Assembly: GCF_033439725.1 (NCBI RefSeq)
Contig: NW_026944388.1
Location: 1,488,001-1,552,000 of the forward strand
DNA: 64,000 bases
Reading direction: 5' to 3'
Source: Neurospora tetraspora
Lineage: Eukaryota > Ascomycota > Sordariomycetes > Sordariales > Sordariaceae
A program made the translations under genes and the position numbers. Below, piece by piece: positions 10,382 through 20,626 of the stretch (position 1 is its first letter; each line of letters begins with the position of its first letter). Under the pieces are notes generated by a model. It did not search any database. It had not been told where the DNA came from and was given only the letters and a program-made list of their open reading frames with translations.

Positions 10382-10890
10382 CTAAAGACCGCCCTGGATT
10401 CGGAAGGACGACAGAATCAAGATGAGCACGTTGACCCAGCCCCAGATGAAGGGGATCCACGTCGACATGGTGAATGCGCCCGCCTTGTAAGTAGCTCCCA
10501 CTACTAACCCAACGAGACTTCCGGCCAGCAGAGCCTCGGCGCCAGCAACAGCAGCATAGAGCAAAGGGACCAGCCAGAGGAACTTCCAGTTGGATTTCTT
10601 CTTGCCGACTTGCATCATGAGGGCAATGCCAGCAGCACCGAGGTGGACAAGGCCAAAGATGATAAGGGTCCAGAGAAGAGTGAAGCGCCACATGTCCTCG
10701 AGGTCGTAGAGACTGTAGATGTCATGTTGAGGAGGCCAGTGGAGGGAAGGAAAGGGAGGAGTGACATAGCCAACCGGTTTAACGCGCCGGATGATACTGC
10801 AAGTATGGCTATTAGTGAAAATACACCATATTGGGGAACTAGTCAAGAGCCGTACGAGCGTGTTTCCATTGGAGATGGTGCCGTTTCCAT
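10382..10890 (-). CDS. TMEM170-family integral membrane protein
   Basis: Small multi-pass membrane protein. Exons 10890-10856 and 10796-10382 give 149 residues, close to animal TMEM170A. The uninterrupted frame through this region lacks an ATG. The ATG at 10890 is in another frame and becomes continuous only after removing a 59-bp intron (GTACGG donor, TTGCAG acceptor), giving METAPSPMETRSIIRRVKPV. Next comes YDLEDMWRFTLLWTLIIFGL, the family-like Met-Trp segment entering the first membrane span, then three more hydrophobic spans including a small-residue-rich one (AAVAGAEALLAGSLVGLVVG). Animal relatives influence ER and nuclear envelope shape; the role in fungi is inferred. It shares a divergent promoter region with pex8. 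Confidence 0.7.
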
Positions 10891-11490
10891 TGAGCTGCAA
10901 AGATGTTGACTATTTCGTGGTGTGAAGTCTACTTGTCAGATTGATTGGTGTAAAGTTTGAAAAGTGGCTGGCTTGGTTGATACTGTCTAATGTGTGGTGA
11001 TGTTTATGAATTTGGCTGCTTGTTGTCGTTGGCCGTGTAAGAAAAGTCCCGTTTGTAACCATTCGTTACTTGCAAAATTACAGATGTCAAGAACAGTGGC
11101 CGATTACGTTACGGTAAGGTACCTTAACTAACACCCGACTATTCAATATGGGGCATCCCCGTATCATCGAGTTAGCTGAAATGGGGGCAGGAAGATCGGG
11201 TCGGGTTCAGCTGGAGACGGGACTCACCTGCTGGAGCCCCAGAGAGCCTCCTCACTCCCTACCGCGTAGTTCCTCCTTACAGTACTACCTCGGCCCCGGC
11301 AAACAACGTCGGTCGCAACCTTTTGTCTTTAATGTTCTTTGCCAATTGACATGCCATGCGATTAGTTTTTATTACATACCGCCCCATTAATCTCTAATAT
11401 CCGACGACGCATTGACAACGACGGCGACTGCGACAGCGACGACGACGACGAGCACGACGAGAGCGGCAGCGACCATCCACCAAGCACGCC
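10891..11490. promoter_or_regulatory. Divergent promoter region, TMEM170-like / pex8
   Basis: 600 bp separates two start codons pointing apart, so both promoters must lie here. The pex8 leader just before 11491 is rich in CGACGA repeats (about 11402-11475). No TATA box or factor site can be assigned with confidence. Confidence 0.55.
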
Positions 11491-13713
11491 ATGTCGGTCG
11501 AACGACTTCTGACCAACGTCCTTCGGTTATACCAGGACGTCCACGACGATGATCGCACCGAACAGTTATACTCGACCACCACCACGCTGCTGACCCACCT
11601 CTCCAACCCGCTCAACATCACCGTCCTCACCTCACAGCTGCTCAATGCGCCAGCGATATGGGAGCGCGGCGATGGCATGAGGGCCTGCTACCGCGTCATC
11701 AGCATCTTCAACAGCGCTGCCACCCACGTCCGCAAAAAGGAGTTGGAGGCCGCGAAACTCTCCGAGCAAGCCAAACACAAGCAGCCGCCCCAGCCACTTC
11801 CACTCCAGACACACCCGGCACTGTCGCGAGCGTCACAGGGCCCGCCGCCAGGTTCGACGGGATCTCAGGCAGGACCACCGCCGGTGCCACAGGCGCCACG
11901 CACTGGTGGTGGTTTGTCGTGCGATGACTGGGTATCAGCCGTCCTCAAGGGTGCAGACGACAAGTCCAGCAGGTGGCAGCATCTGCTTGTCTTCTGCGGT
12001 GTTCTCCTTGGCATGACAAGTCAGAAAGATCCCAGGAACCGCCATGGCCTGAGCTACTCGATGCGCAATACCGTCGAGCAGGCCATCGTCACCGCCGTCA
12101 ACCTTGCCCTCCGTCCCAATGAACAACCACACGGCCAACATCGCGAACCAGAGCCCCCTGCTCCCCCAGGCCCGATAGCGCTGGCCCTCACCTACGCTTT
12201 CCCGCTACTTTCCAAGTCCTCTCGCCTCGCGTTGGACTGTGATGCTATTGTGCCCGTTGCTCTGAATGGCATGACTGGAGCAGATGGCCTGCAAGACGGC
12301 CTGTTCCTCTGCACTATCGATGGAGATCTCAAGCAATCAGGAAACCACTTTACTTGGCAGGAGAGCTCCCCATCGGCTCTTCTTCTCCGCCAGCTGGAGC
12401 AAAAGCCTCTGGTTAATGGACTTGGACCTCTGTCAAAGGTCGTTGGATTTGCCATCGAACATGCGCGTGATGCCAACGTTGTCTTGCAGGCTCAGAATGA
12501 TCTGCTCACGTTTACCCAAAGGCTCTTGCACGAGTGGGAGGCTAGCAAGCTCTCGGAAATCGAAATCTCCGAGGAGGAAGTGTTCCTCACCCAAGAGACT
12601 CTACAAGGTCCTTGGGTGGCTTTGTGGACGCTCTTGAGGAAGGTCATGTATGGCTCAGTTGCTGTGCTGCAGACCATTGTGGCTCGCAGTCTGCTCGATC
12701 CTCGGATGAGGAATGATACCATGGCACCCGTCGTGGCCAGCAAGACCCTCAAGGCCCTCCGCTACCTCTACTTCATTTCGTCTCGGAACGGAAGCGATGC
12801 CTTCCAGGTATACACCTTCACGTACCTTACGTCCGTTGACAACCTGGCGAGGTACTCGGACGCCTGTGCCGCCTTTCTACGCGATACGAAGCCACTTAAC
12901 CCGGGCACCATTCCTCCACATCCCCTTCACAGAACCCTGGACTTGTTCTACCTGAACGTTGCCGAACACCTCCCCCTTAAGCTGACACCCGAGGACTGCG
13001 ACTCGCTCATTGTGCAACCGGCCATGGCCTACCTGACTCACCACTCAACCCCCCTCTCGCCACGCATGCTCGAGTTGTTCGAGGCAGCACACAGCGCTGT
13101 CCTTTCGGTTCTCTCGTGCCCACACAACGCACCCGTCACCGTGAAGCTCGCCCCTTTCTATGCCGAGGCTCTGTTCTCGGCCTTCCCCACGTACATCTCA
13201 CCGCGCCAGTTCCGCCTTGCTTTCAAGACCTTGATGCAGATCCTCTCTCCCCCGTACCCCATCTCGTCAACCCATCCGCAGCTGGCTGAGACACTTTTAG
13301 AGATGGTTCGTTTCCGCATAGGTGTCGCAAGCAAGGTGCCGTTGCCGCCTCCTGAGACCCACGTCCAGTCGGCCACTCCCGAGCTACCCGTGTCTGAGCA
13401 GAGTACCTTGGTGATGACCTTGATAGACTCTCTGCCGTTCCTCCACCTCAGGATCTTTGAGGATTGGCTAACGTTGGCCGCTCATGCTGTGAACCAGATC
13501 GAGGACGTGGCCATGAGGGAGGCTGCCAAGAGACGGTTCTGGGAGATTCTGGTCAGCGGAGAGATGGACGTCGAGAGATCGGCTATTGGTGTTGCATGGT
13601 GGGGGACAAAGGGAGGCAGGCAAGCGGTTCTCTACGGATCTCAAGGAGGACTTCCTGATGTGCCCATGATGAGTGGCGCCATTCAGAACAACATGGACCG
13701 AGCCAAGCTCTGA
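11491..13713 (+). CDS. pex8: Peroxin 8 (PEX8), peroxisomal matrix protein import
   Basis: Intraperoxisomal peroxin that links the docking and RING complexes and helps unload cargo from the import receptor. Single exon, 740 residues. The N-terminus MSVERLLTNVLRLYQDVHDD and the region LTHLSNPLNITVLTSQLLNA look like the Pex8 of filamentous fungi as I remember it. A Pro/Gln-rich low-complexity linker lies at about residues 95-140. The rest is a helical repeat-like protein with an AWWGTKGGR-type segment near the end. The last three residues are AKL, a PTS1 import signal, as expected because Pex8 is itself imported. Yeast Pex8 also carries a PTS2; here the N-terminal RLLTNVLRL resembles one but has Arg in place of His/Gln. 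Family assignment is from memory plus the PTS1. Confidence 0.78.
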   Translation: MSVERLLTNVLRLYQDVHDDDRTEQLYSTTTTLLTHLSNPLNITVLTSQLLNAPAIWERGDGMRACYRVISIFNSAATHVRKKELEAAKLSEQAKHKQPPQPLPLQTHPALSRASQGPPPGSTGSQAGPPPVPQAPRTGGGLSCDDWVSAVLKGADDKSSRWQHLLVFCGVLLGMTSQKDPRNRHGLSYSMRNTVEQAIVTAVNLALRPNEQPHGQHREPEPPAPPGPIALALTYAFPLLSKSSRLALDCDAIVPVALNGMTGADGLQDGLFLCTIDGDLKQSGNHFTWQESSPSALLLRQLEQKPLVNGLGPLSKVVGFAIEHARDANVVLQAQNDLLTFTQRLLHEWEASKLSEIEISEEEVFLTQETLQGPWVALWTLLRKVMYGSVAVLQTIVARSLLDPRMRNDTMAPVVASKTLKALRYLYFISSRNGSDAFQVYTFTYLTSVDNLARYSDACAAFLRDTKPLNPGTIPPHPLHRTLDLFYLNVAEHLPLKLTPEDCDSLIVQPAMAYLTHHSTPLSPRMLELFEAAHSAVLSVLSCPHNAPVTVKLAPFYAEALFSAFPTYISPRQFRLAFKTLMQILSPPYPISSTHPQLAETLLEMVRFRIGVASKVPLPPPETHVQSATPELPVSEQSTLVMTLIDSLPFLHLRIFEDWLTLAAHAVNQIEDVAMREAAKRRFWEILVSGEMDVERSAIGVAWWGTKGGRQAVLYGSQGGLPDVPMMSGAIQNNMDRAKL

Positions 13714-14813
13714 TTCTTTCTTGCATATGGAATAATGACATCTTTCTCTCTCTACTTTCAGTAAAAAAAGCATGGAAGTTCTCTCTCAAAATAATACGTC
13801 GATACCCCCTTTATTTTTGCCAACCTGTAGTCTTTAGTCTTCTCGCTTGTCCGCCCCGCGTAGGGGCTTACGCGGCTGGCCGTAACACTTTGCTCAAGCT
13901 GATACGCCTTGTACTCTTTTCTTGTCCAACTGCTCTTCTCGCCTGGTTCTCGAACAAAAATCTCAAGTCGCAATTGCGTCAATGATGCCGTGGGAGCGTG
14001 GCACGCCCAGCTTCTTAGTCTAGTATGGCAGCGTCATCAGCAGACTAACCTGATGATCCTATCGTTTTCCAACTTTGAAAGCTCATGAGGCTGGATTGAC
14101 CGCTTTGCTTGCATTGCAAACAACACAATGACCTTGGCCAATGTTCTCGTGAACAGAACAACAACAACCATTCGAGAGCGCGTATCTTGCCCACATAACA
14201 TACGAGAGAGACTCACCGTCCCCCAAAGCCTGTTATGTACGGCGGTAGGTGGTACACCGACCGAGCCTTTCATTTCCCTTCCCCCCTCACCCTCCTCTCA
14301 TCCAATTACGGGATCTGCAAAGATGATACAAGTTCAAGCGTTGTACCTCCTAGAAGGCGCAAAACAACCAACGCAATTCTCTGTTTCAGTCTCGCTCTTT
14401 TGTTCGTTCTCTCTTTTTCTTCCTTTTCCCCTGCCCGGCATCCCACCACCCCACATGATCGGGGAACGGGGATCGGACAGTTTTTTTTTTTCGATCATAA
14501 CATCGAGGCGAGGCGAGAGGCCATGAGGGAACCACATGGTTTGTTGTTTCTGACCGGTTGTTGTGTCCGCGCGTCAGTCAACATTGTCTCAGATTTTTTC
14601 TTGAATATGGATGGCGAGGGGAGGAGGAGGAAAGCGGGAAAGCAAAAAAAAAGGGCAATAAAAAGGAAAAGGAGATTACGCAGGCTTTTTGGTTATACAC
14701 TGGGGCTACTACCGTACACGACAGCTCTTTTTGTCGGACTTGAGGATTTGGGGGGGGGAAGGCGGTCGGATGGGAGATGACCGAGAAGGAAGAAGCATCT
14801 TTTTCTTGCAGAA

Positions 14814-14820
<7 letters not shown>

Positions 14821-14847
<27 letters not shown>

Positions 14848-14849
14848 AC
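14821..14849. repeat. (CAGA)n microsatellite
   Basis: About seven tandem tetranucleotide units, followed 24 bp later by an ATTG tract. Confidence 0.9.
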
Positions 14850-14872
14850 CTACGATGAGCCAAATCCGCTAC

Positions 14873-14892
14873 ATTGATTGATTGATTGATTG
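14873..14892. repeat. (ATTG)n microsatellite
   Basis: Five tandem units of a tetranucleotide. Confidence 0.85.
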
Positions 14893-15565
14893 GCAAGGCG
14901 AAAACAAAGGCGAGTGAGTGGATGGGGGAACACTTGGAGCTTGAGCTTGAGCTCCGTACTCCAGAGTCCAGACACTGAAAGTGTGGGACAAGTTACCTCT
15001 ACCTTGGGTATGTTGAGGTAATCGGAGACACTTCGGCAAGGACTTCAACGGCGGCGGTATGGTCGCGAGTGGGGAGTGGGAAGGGAGGCTGATGGTCATG
15101 GATGATGATGGTATGAGACGATTTCGACGTGGCCGAGAAACTTGGTGGGCGGTAAACGACTCGTGGAAGGGCAAAGCGGGAAGAGATGGGTATGATTGTG
15201 TCGTTTCAAGGAGTGAGGGAATGGTTGCGGTGGTGTTGCGCGGGATCCGTTCTTTTGTGTACAGTGGGGAAAGAACTTGCTTGGTTGTTGATGAAGGGCG
15301 TTCGAAGAGACGAAAGTTACTCGGCAACTTTTCTTGGATGGGAAGAGGAAAAGGAAGGAAGGAAGAGAGAACCCAAAGGACGGGAATTTGGGTTAGGAAG
15401 AAAAAAAAAGTATAAGTATGAGGGCATCGCCGAGTTGGAAGAGAAAAAAAGATCTAGAAGAAGAGCATCGAGAGTCCTTTGTCCTCATCTGCCTGATAAC
15501 TCTATATTACTTTACTACAATCACCACTCAACCACTTCTCCAACCCAACTCCCACCTCAATCACC

Positions 15566-15736
15566 ATGTCGTCTTACGAGAACGTACGTTGCCCTTCTCT
15601 TTTCACCCAAACCTCACCTCCATGGTCATGATCACAAAAGACACATCTTTGCTAAGCCTCACTTCTGTCTTTTTCCTCCCACCAACAGACTCGCGAGGAG
15701 ACATTCGTGAGGAGGCCCTCATCTCATACACATCAC

Positions 15737-15772
<36 letters not shown>

Positions 15773-16174
15773 CATCATTCTACCCGCTCCAATTCCTCAC
15801 CAACTCCCACAAGCTTGTCTTCTACTACATATGCATACGTCTCATCCTCATCCTCATCACCCTCACAGAACACACAGAACCTCAACCACATCATAATCTA
15901 CCGCACCAGACACCCCTTCCTAACCACCACCGCCACTTCTTCTTCTTCTCCTTCTGACAACCAACAGACCTCCGGCCAAGACACCACCACCGGCGGGACT
16001 ACCTTCCCCGGTGACGAGCAGGTCCCCAAGGATCAAACCACCACCGACACCTCGAAGAAGGACGAGTCGTCCTCCAAGGACTCCAAGGACGAGTCCTCGA
16101 AGGACCAGAAGCCCGAGGAGACGGAGGCTTCGACTACTACTGCTTATAGCAAGAAGAAGTACCAGTCTGGTTAA
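15566..16174 (+). CDS. Small hydrophilic Ser/Thr/Lys/Asp-rich protein, unknown function
   Basis: I do not recognise this gene. Exon 1 (15566-15583) encodes MSSYEN and ends at a clean GTACGT donor; exon 2 starts at 15689. Two readings are possible from there. In the first, exon 2 stops at 15706 (GTGAGG donor) and a third exon starts at 15968 after CTGAC...CAACAG, giving an 80-residue soluble protein (TSGQDTTTGGTTFPGDEQ, a KKDESSSKDSKDESSKDQ-like charged repeat, ending AYSKKKYQSG). In the second, exon 2 is continuous to 16174, giving 167 residues with 13 consecutive His from a CAT repeat. I favour the first, because the branch site and acceptor are good and the repeat then lies in an intron. 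Low-complexity, highly soluble proteins of this kind are often stress- or conidiation-related in fungi, but that is only a guess. Confidence 0.5.
15735..15779. repeat. (CAT)n trinucleotide repeat
   Basis: About fourteen near-perfect units. It lies inside the gene starting at 15566, in a proposed intron or, if unspliced, coding for polyhistidine. Confidence 0.9.
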
Positions 16175-16997
16175 AGGATTGGGCACCGTCTTCTGGAGGG
16201 GGAGGTTGATGGGGTTGGTATGTTACTTCTTTTACTCGGATTATGTATGAGAGGAAGGGGAATGTGGGAAAAGTTGGGATGATAACTGACTGACTGACTG
16301 ACTGACTGGTTATGAACCATCCAGATGGCTACCACAGCCACGACCACGACCATGTAGACATGGATACCGATACCCTGTGGTGTGGTTGATGGGTTGGGAA
16401 GGGAATGGATGTGTTGATTAGAGTGGTGTGAACGTATACCCGAGACAAGACAAGACGAACAACACTGATGAAGGAAGGATGGGCAAAGAAAGAAAGAAAG
16501 GGATTACGATCGTTTGCAAGTGTTGGGATTTTTTCTTCGAACTTGTTTGGTTAGCTTGTTGTTGTCGGATAGATACCTCGCCGGAGCTTGAGTGAGGAGC
16601 TTTGATCAACTATACGACTTGGAGCTGGCTGGGCATGAATAAATCACCATGGTTGCTGTCCCCTAATGTCAGTACATCGGTTGTGAAGCTTTGAGTGAGC
16701 TAAATTTGCTTTATTCTCTTTTGATAAGCAAACGCTACAGAACCGTGTATGATGATATATGTGGAAGAAAGCGAAGCTGGCCGCGACCTGTATGTCTATT
16801 CCGTTCAAACGCCGTAACCGTAAACCATATCTTGTTCCTCCATGTAGTCTACACGTTGTCAAAGCCACATAACAAAAGGGTATCAATATTTCCGTGAACC
16901 TTCCCACCTAGCATCTCCTATTTTGTTTCCTTGACGATAACATCAAATAGATGACAAGTCTCCCGCTCTTGACCATTTACTGGTCTCGCCGTGTGTC
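16175..16997. other. Intergenic, convergent gene ends
   Basis: No gene supported. Holds a (CTGA)n repeat at about 16286-16308 and presumably the 3' ends of the genes on either side. Confidence 0.4.
16286..16308. repeat. (CTGA)n microsatellite
   Basis: Five to six tandem tetranucleotide units downstream of the small gene. Confidence 0.85.
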
Positions 16998-18806
16998 CTA
17001 CGCTCTGGCAAGCTGCGGGTCCGAACCCTCACCATCCTGGCCCATCAACAGCTGCATATCGGCAGCCCAATCTTCGAAGACAGGAGGCTGTTGCTGAAGT
17101 GAAAACGGATCTGCCTGATCGCCAAGCCAGAAAGGCACAGCGCCGAAGCTTCCGCCATCAGTAACTGGAACATGCGTGAATTGCTCCATTTGAGGGGAAG
17201 GGGCAGCGCCAGAGGAGGTGAGTGCGGAGTGGACATCTCCTTGCTGAAGTTGGGGTTCAAGACTAGGATCGATAGCATATCCCAGGTCGTCGACGCCAAA
17301 GTTGGCAGCACTCGGGAATGGTACCGTGGCTGCCTGTTCCTCGGCCGCGTGCAATTGAGGTAGCAGCAGCAGCTGTTGTTGCTCTTCTTTGATACCATTG
17401 CCGCCATGATCATGCTGGATATGTCTATCCAGATCAGCATGACGGATGAAGCGAGCGGCGCATCCGTACACAGAGCAAGCAAGGTCACGACTGTCCAGCA
17501 AAGCCTGTTGAGCTTGCTGAGATTGGGCGACCATTGAAGGGACGGGATACAGCTTGGGTGGACGCTTCTTCCCAAGATGAACATGAAGAACATGCTCCTC
17601 CAGCTTCACCCTGGTTGTAAATCCCTGGCCACAACCCTCTTCCGCGAAGTTCCAGTCCGCAATCTCCGGAAGTTTGGCGTCGTAAGTATCGGTTTGTCCG
17701 CAGACGAAACGATGGCCTTCGTGGGCCGACTTGATGTGCGTGTTGAGATTGGAGACACGTGTGAACTTCTTGTCACAGCCCTCCCATGTACAAGCGATGG
17801 TCTTCCGATCCTCAACCGTCTTGGCTGAGTGGTAGAGCTCAACGTGGCGCATCATGTCGTTTTGTGTACCGCATCTGACACCGCAGAAGGCGCAGTTGTT
17901 GTGCTCCTTCTTCATATGAGCTTGAAGCAGCAGCATAGTGGTAAATCCAACACGGCGACCTCCATTGTCATCACCCTCTGCTTCGGCGTTGCATTCGTCG
18001 CACCAAAATTTGAGATCACCGTGCTCGCGCTCTACGTGCCTCCTCAAGGCACTTGCAGTGTCGAAGCCGGCGTCGCATCCGTCGTTACCGCATGGGTACG
18101 CCGACTGGCCTATATGGGCCGTTCGGATGTGTCTCTGGAGCGTTTGGTGCTTTCGGAAGCTCTGGACACAGTCCCCATAGCCGCGGCAGCGGTAGCGGTC
18201 GGCGCCCTCGTGGACGAGAGCATGGCGGCGAAGTCGTGTGTTGGTCACGAAGGACTTTCCGCAACCGGGTTCGGGGCAAGTGTACTTTCGATCGTTGGTA
18301 TGGGAACCCTTGATGTGCTGGGACAGGTGCTTCTCTTCGAGGTAGTCTTTGTCGCAGTCATCGTAGGGGCACTTGAACGGGCGATCGTTGGTGTGGGAAC
18401 GGAGGTGAGCAGCAAGACGAGCAGGGCGGTTGAAGGTCTTGGTGCAACCGGCGAATGTGCACCTGATGGTCTTGAGGTCGGAGGGGAAGCGGCGCGAAGC
18501 ACGAGTCGTGGTAGTGTTGATACTAGTTGCTGCTACCGTAGTCGTCGGGTCGGCGTGGGTGAGGGAAGTATTGGCGACCGAGGCGACAGAGGCCGAGTCA
18601 GGGTCGAGTTCGGGGCTGTCGTTGCCATCCATAAGAAGTGGTGATTGCGATTGCGAGGGCAAGGCCGGTGCCTCTAGCTGTTCCTCTAGGGAGTGTTCCT
18701 TCTTCTGCTGCTGGACCCAATCAGTAGCTCTTTTCTTGGACTGGACTTGAGCATGGTCGGAGCCGTCATGGCCATCAGGGCCCTCGTCGTCATGTTTTCG
18801 CTTCAT
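16998..18806 (-). CDS. Transcription factor IIIA-like C2H2 zinc-finger protein
   Basis: Probable TFIIIA, the 5S rRNA gene-specific factor that recruits TFIIIC/TFIIIB and RNA polymerase III. Single exon, 602 residues. After a charged, Ser/Thr-rich N-terminus of about 110 residues come ten C2H2-type units, starting CTFAGCTKTFNRPARLAAHL, then CPYDDCDKDYLEEKHLSQHI, CPEPGCGKSFVTNTRLRRHA and further fingers, including atypical CxxC ones (CDEC, CAFC). The last finger, CSVYGCAARFIRHADLDRHI, is separated from the ninth by a linker. Finger spacing and the THTNDRPFKC-type linkers match fungal TFIIIA. The C-terminal 130 residues are Gln-rich and acidic. Another multi-finger factor cannot be excluded. It is head to head with RPB6. 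Confidence 0.75.
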   Translation of the reverse strand: MKRKHDDEGPDGHDGSDHAQVQSKKRATDWVQQQKKEHSLEEQLEAPALPSQSQSPLLMDGNDSPELDPDSASVASVANTSLTHADPTTTVAATSINTTTTRASRRFPSDLKTIRCTFAGCTKTFNRPARLAAHLRSHTNDRPFKCPYDDCDKDYLEEKHLSQHIKGSHTNDRKYTCPEPGCGKSFVTNTRLRRHALVHEGADRYRCRGYGDCVQSFRKHQTLQRHIRTAHIGQSAYPCGNDGCDAGFDTASALRRHVEREHGDLKFWCDECNAEAEGDDNGGRRVGFTTMLLLQAHMKKEHNNCAFCGVRCGTQNDMMRHVELYHSAKTVEDRKTIACTWEGCDKKFTRVSNLNTHIKSAHEGHRFVCGQTDTYDAKLPEIADWNFAEEGCGQGFTTRVKLEEHVLHVHLGKKRPPKLYPVPSMVAQSQQAQQALLDSRDLACSVYGCAARFIRHADLDRHIQHDHGGNGIKEEQQQLLLLPQLHAAEEQAATVPFPSAANFGVDDLGYAIDPSLEPQLQQGDVHSALTSSGAAPSPQMEQFTHVPVTDGGSFGAVPFWLGDQADPFSLQQQPPVFEDWAADMQLLMGQDGEGSDPQLARA

Positions 18807-19370
18807 TTTGGGGCCTGGAGTAGCAGCACTGGTCGCCGTGGCCTGCTACCCTGGACGTTGTTGCAAGCTCCGGGTTGAAGCTCCAACATTGGAGAGAGAG
18901 CTCCGAGGTTTGGAGGAATTCGCTTGAATTGATTTTTTACAAGTTCACATTTCCGGTTGTGACGGAACCTTTGCATTGCACCTGCCGATTGGACTTTTCG
19001 TCTGGGGTGGGTGTCCCTGCCGCTTCAAAAAGTTTATCTGACGTTTTCCGCAGATTCCAGTACCGGCAGGCAATTTTACGAGCAATTCGGGAGGATGCCC
19101 CATTGGCCCCACCCCCATGTCCTTTCAAGTTCCATGTCTTGGCGCGGTTCAGCCTTGCATAACTACCGGCCCCACTCGAATTTTCTGTCGTCCTTTGTCA
19201 GCCCTTCGCCTTCCCTCACCACCCTGCTGCGCATTCACGGTCGCCAAACACGTCCAAACCTCGACATCCGCGCGTCTTGGGTGATCCCGTTTCGCCCACA
19301 TAATTGTGCAGCTGCAGCCCATATCTTATCATCCTTAACACCAATCAACTTCAGAACAAACACAACAACA
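18807..19370. promoter_or_regulatory. Bidirectional promoter region, TFIIIA-like / RPB6
   Basis: 564 bp between two divergent start codons. The stretch immediately before RPB6 is A/C-rich (ACAAACACAACAACAATG), a favourable fungal start context. No specific factor site is claimed. Confidence 0.6.
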
Positions 19371-20089
19371 ATGTCCGACTACGGTGACCACGGTGACGAT
19401 GATCGCGAGCCTATGTAGGTTTTCCAACGCCACCTACCCAGTTACTGGCATCAACCTCTACACACACACGAGACCGCAGCTCATGCGCAGAGCAAGAGAT
19501 GCTAACACGTATCCGCCAGCGACGAGCCCGCCTTCGATGAGGACCCGGATGAGTACTACGAGCCCGAACCCGAGCCCGCGGACGACGACGTAGCGGGCAG
19601 ACCCGGCGATGAAGTCGACGAAGCAGAGAATGACAATAACATTGTCACGTCGGGTGACCCTAACGCGGCCGCCAACGCTGGCAAGGGCAATGAGAAATCC
19701 CATAAGGACAAGAAGATCCCCAACGACCAGCGTTCCACGACGCCCTACATGACCAAGTACGAGAAGGCTCGTATCCTCGGCACACGCGCTCTGCAGATCA
19801 GGTGGGTTTCCAAATCGGTGGCGCTTGGAAGACTGTAGGGATGGACTTGGGCTGACAGGGAATTGCGCTTTGTAGCATGAACGCGCCAGTGCTGGTTGAT
19901 CTCGAGGGCGAGACGGATCCTCTTCAGATCGCCATTAAGGAGCTGCGCGAGAAGAAGATCCCTCTGATTGTCCGTCGCTACATGCCTGATGGATAGTAAG
20001 TCACCTTTTTCCTCGGCACCTGGCTGAAGCACCTGCTAACGTCCCTATGTAGCTACGAGGACTGGACCTGCGAGGAGCTCCTGCAGTAA
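19371..20089 (+). CDS. rpb6: DNA-directed RNA polymerases I, II and III subunit RPB6 (ABC23)
   Basis: Shared small subunit of all three nuclear RNA polymerases, which helps assembly and clamp stability. Exons 19371-19414, 19520-19801, 19876-19995 and 20053-20089 join in frame to 160 residues, near the yeast length of 155. The first 75 residues are acidic ([20 protein letters not shown]), as in other Rpb6 proteins. The conserved core is [20 protein letters not shown], then [28 protein letters not shown] and [17 protein letters not shown] at the C-terminus. All four introns-exon joins use standard GT-AG signals. Three introns in such a short gene is typical of this lineage. Divergent from the TFIIIA-like gene. 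Confidence 0.96.
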
Positions 20090-20626
20090 ACGGAAACCTA
20101 CAAGACCCGTCATGGGATAATAGGGGCGACCCAGTCTTTGGTCAGAAAATACACAAAATTGCATTAGCGAGGGCGTTCAGGTTGAAATTTTACACATCAT
20201 ATTTTGAACATTTTGGGAGGGTTGGACTCGATCCAAGGGGCAACAAGAAGAGCACAACGTGTTCCTCGAGTTGAATAAAAGGCCCATTCAAAACTTCACG
20301 TGCGTCTGATCAGTCATTGTCCTGTACGTTCAAGTGCTATTGTTGAATAGGCCTGGGCATATGAGGTATCAAGAGCCATGTTTCCTCCAGACTTCTCACG
20401 CTGATATCTGATTAGATTTCGCGTTGCTACTCGATAGCGAATGTTCAAATTAATTATGTATGTCAATTATACAGAACAGGGGTAGAGTGAACACCCATAC
20501 AAAATTATGGACTTGAGAATCGAAGTAATGTCCCTCGCATATTCAGAAAACAGCCCCATTATCAACACCTCTCCAAACCTTCCCTTCCTTCCCCCTTTCA
20601 CATCACAACTCATACAACCCACACGC
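20090..20626. other. Intergenic, convergent 3' ends of rpb6 and the WSC gene
   Basis: No gene seen. Includes 3' untranslated regions of both neighbours. Confidence 0.4.

Larger units (their letters stand above)
13714..15565. other. Intergenic region rich in simple repeats
   Basis: 1.85 kb with no supported gene. Contains purine- and pyrimidine-rich runs, the CAGA and ATTG repeats listed separately, and a palindromic GAGCTTGAGCTTGAGCTC near 14940. A basic 118-codon ATG frame at 15059-15415 (+) is unrecognised. The stretch may serve as the promoter of the small gene at 15566. Confidence 0.4.
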
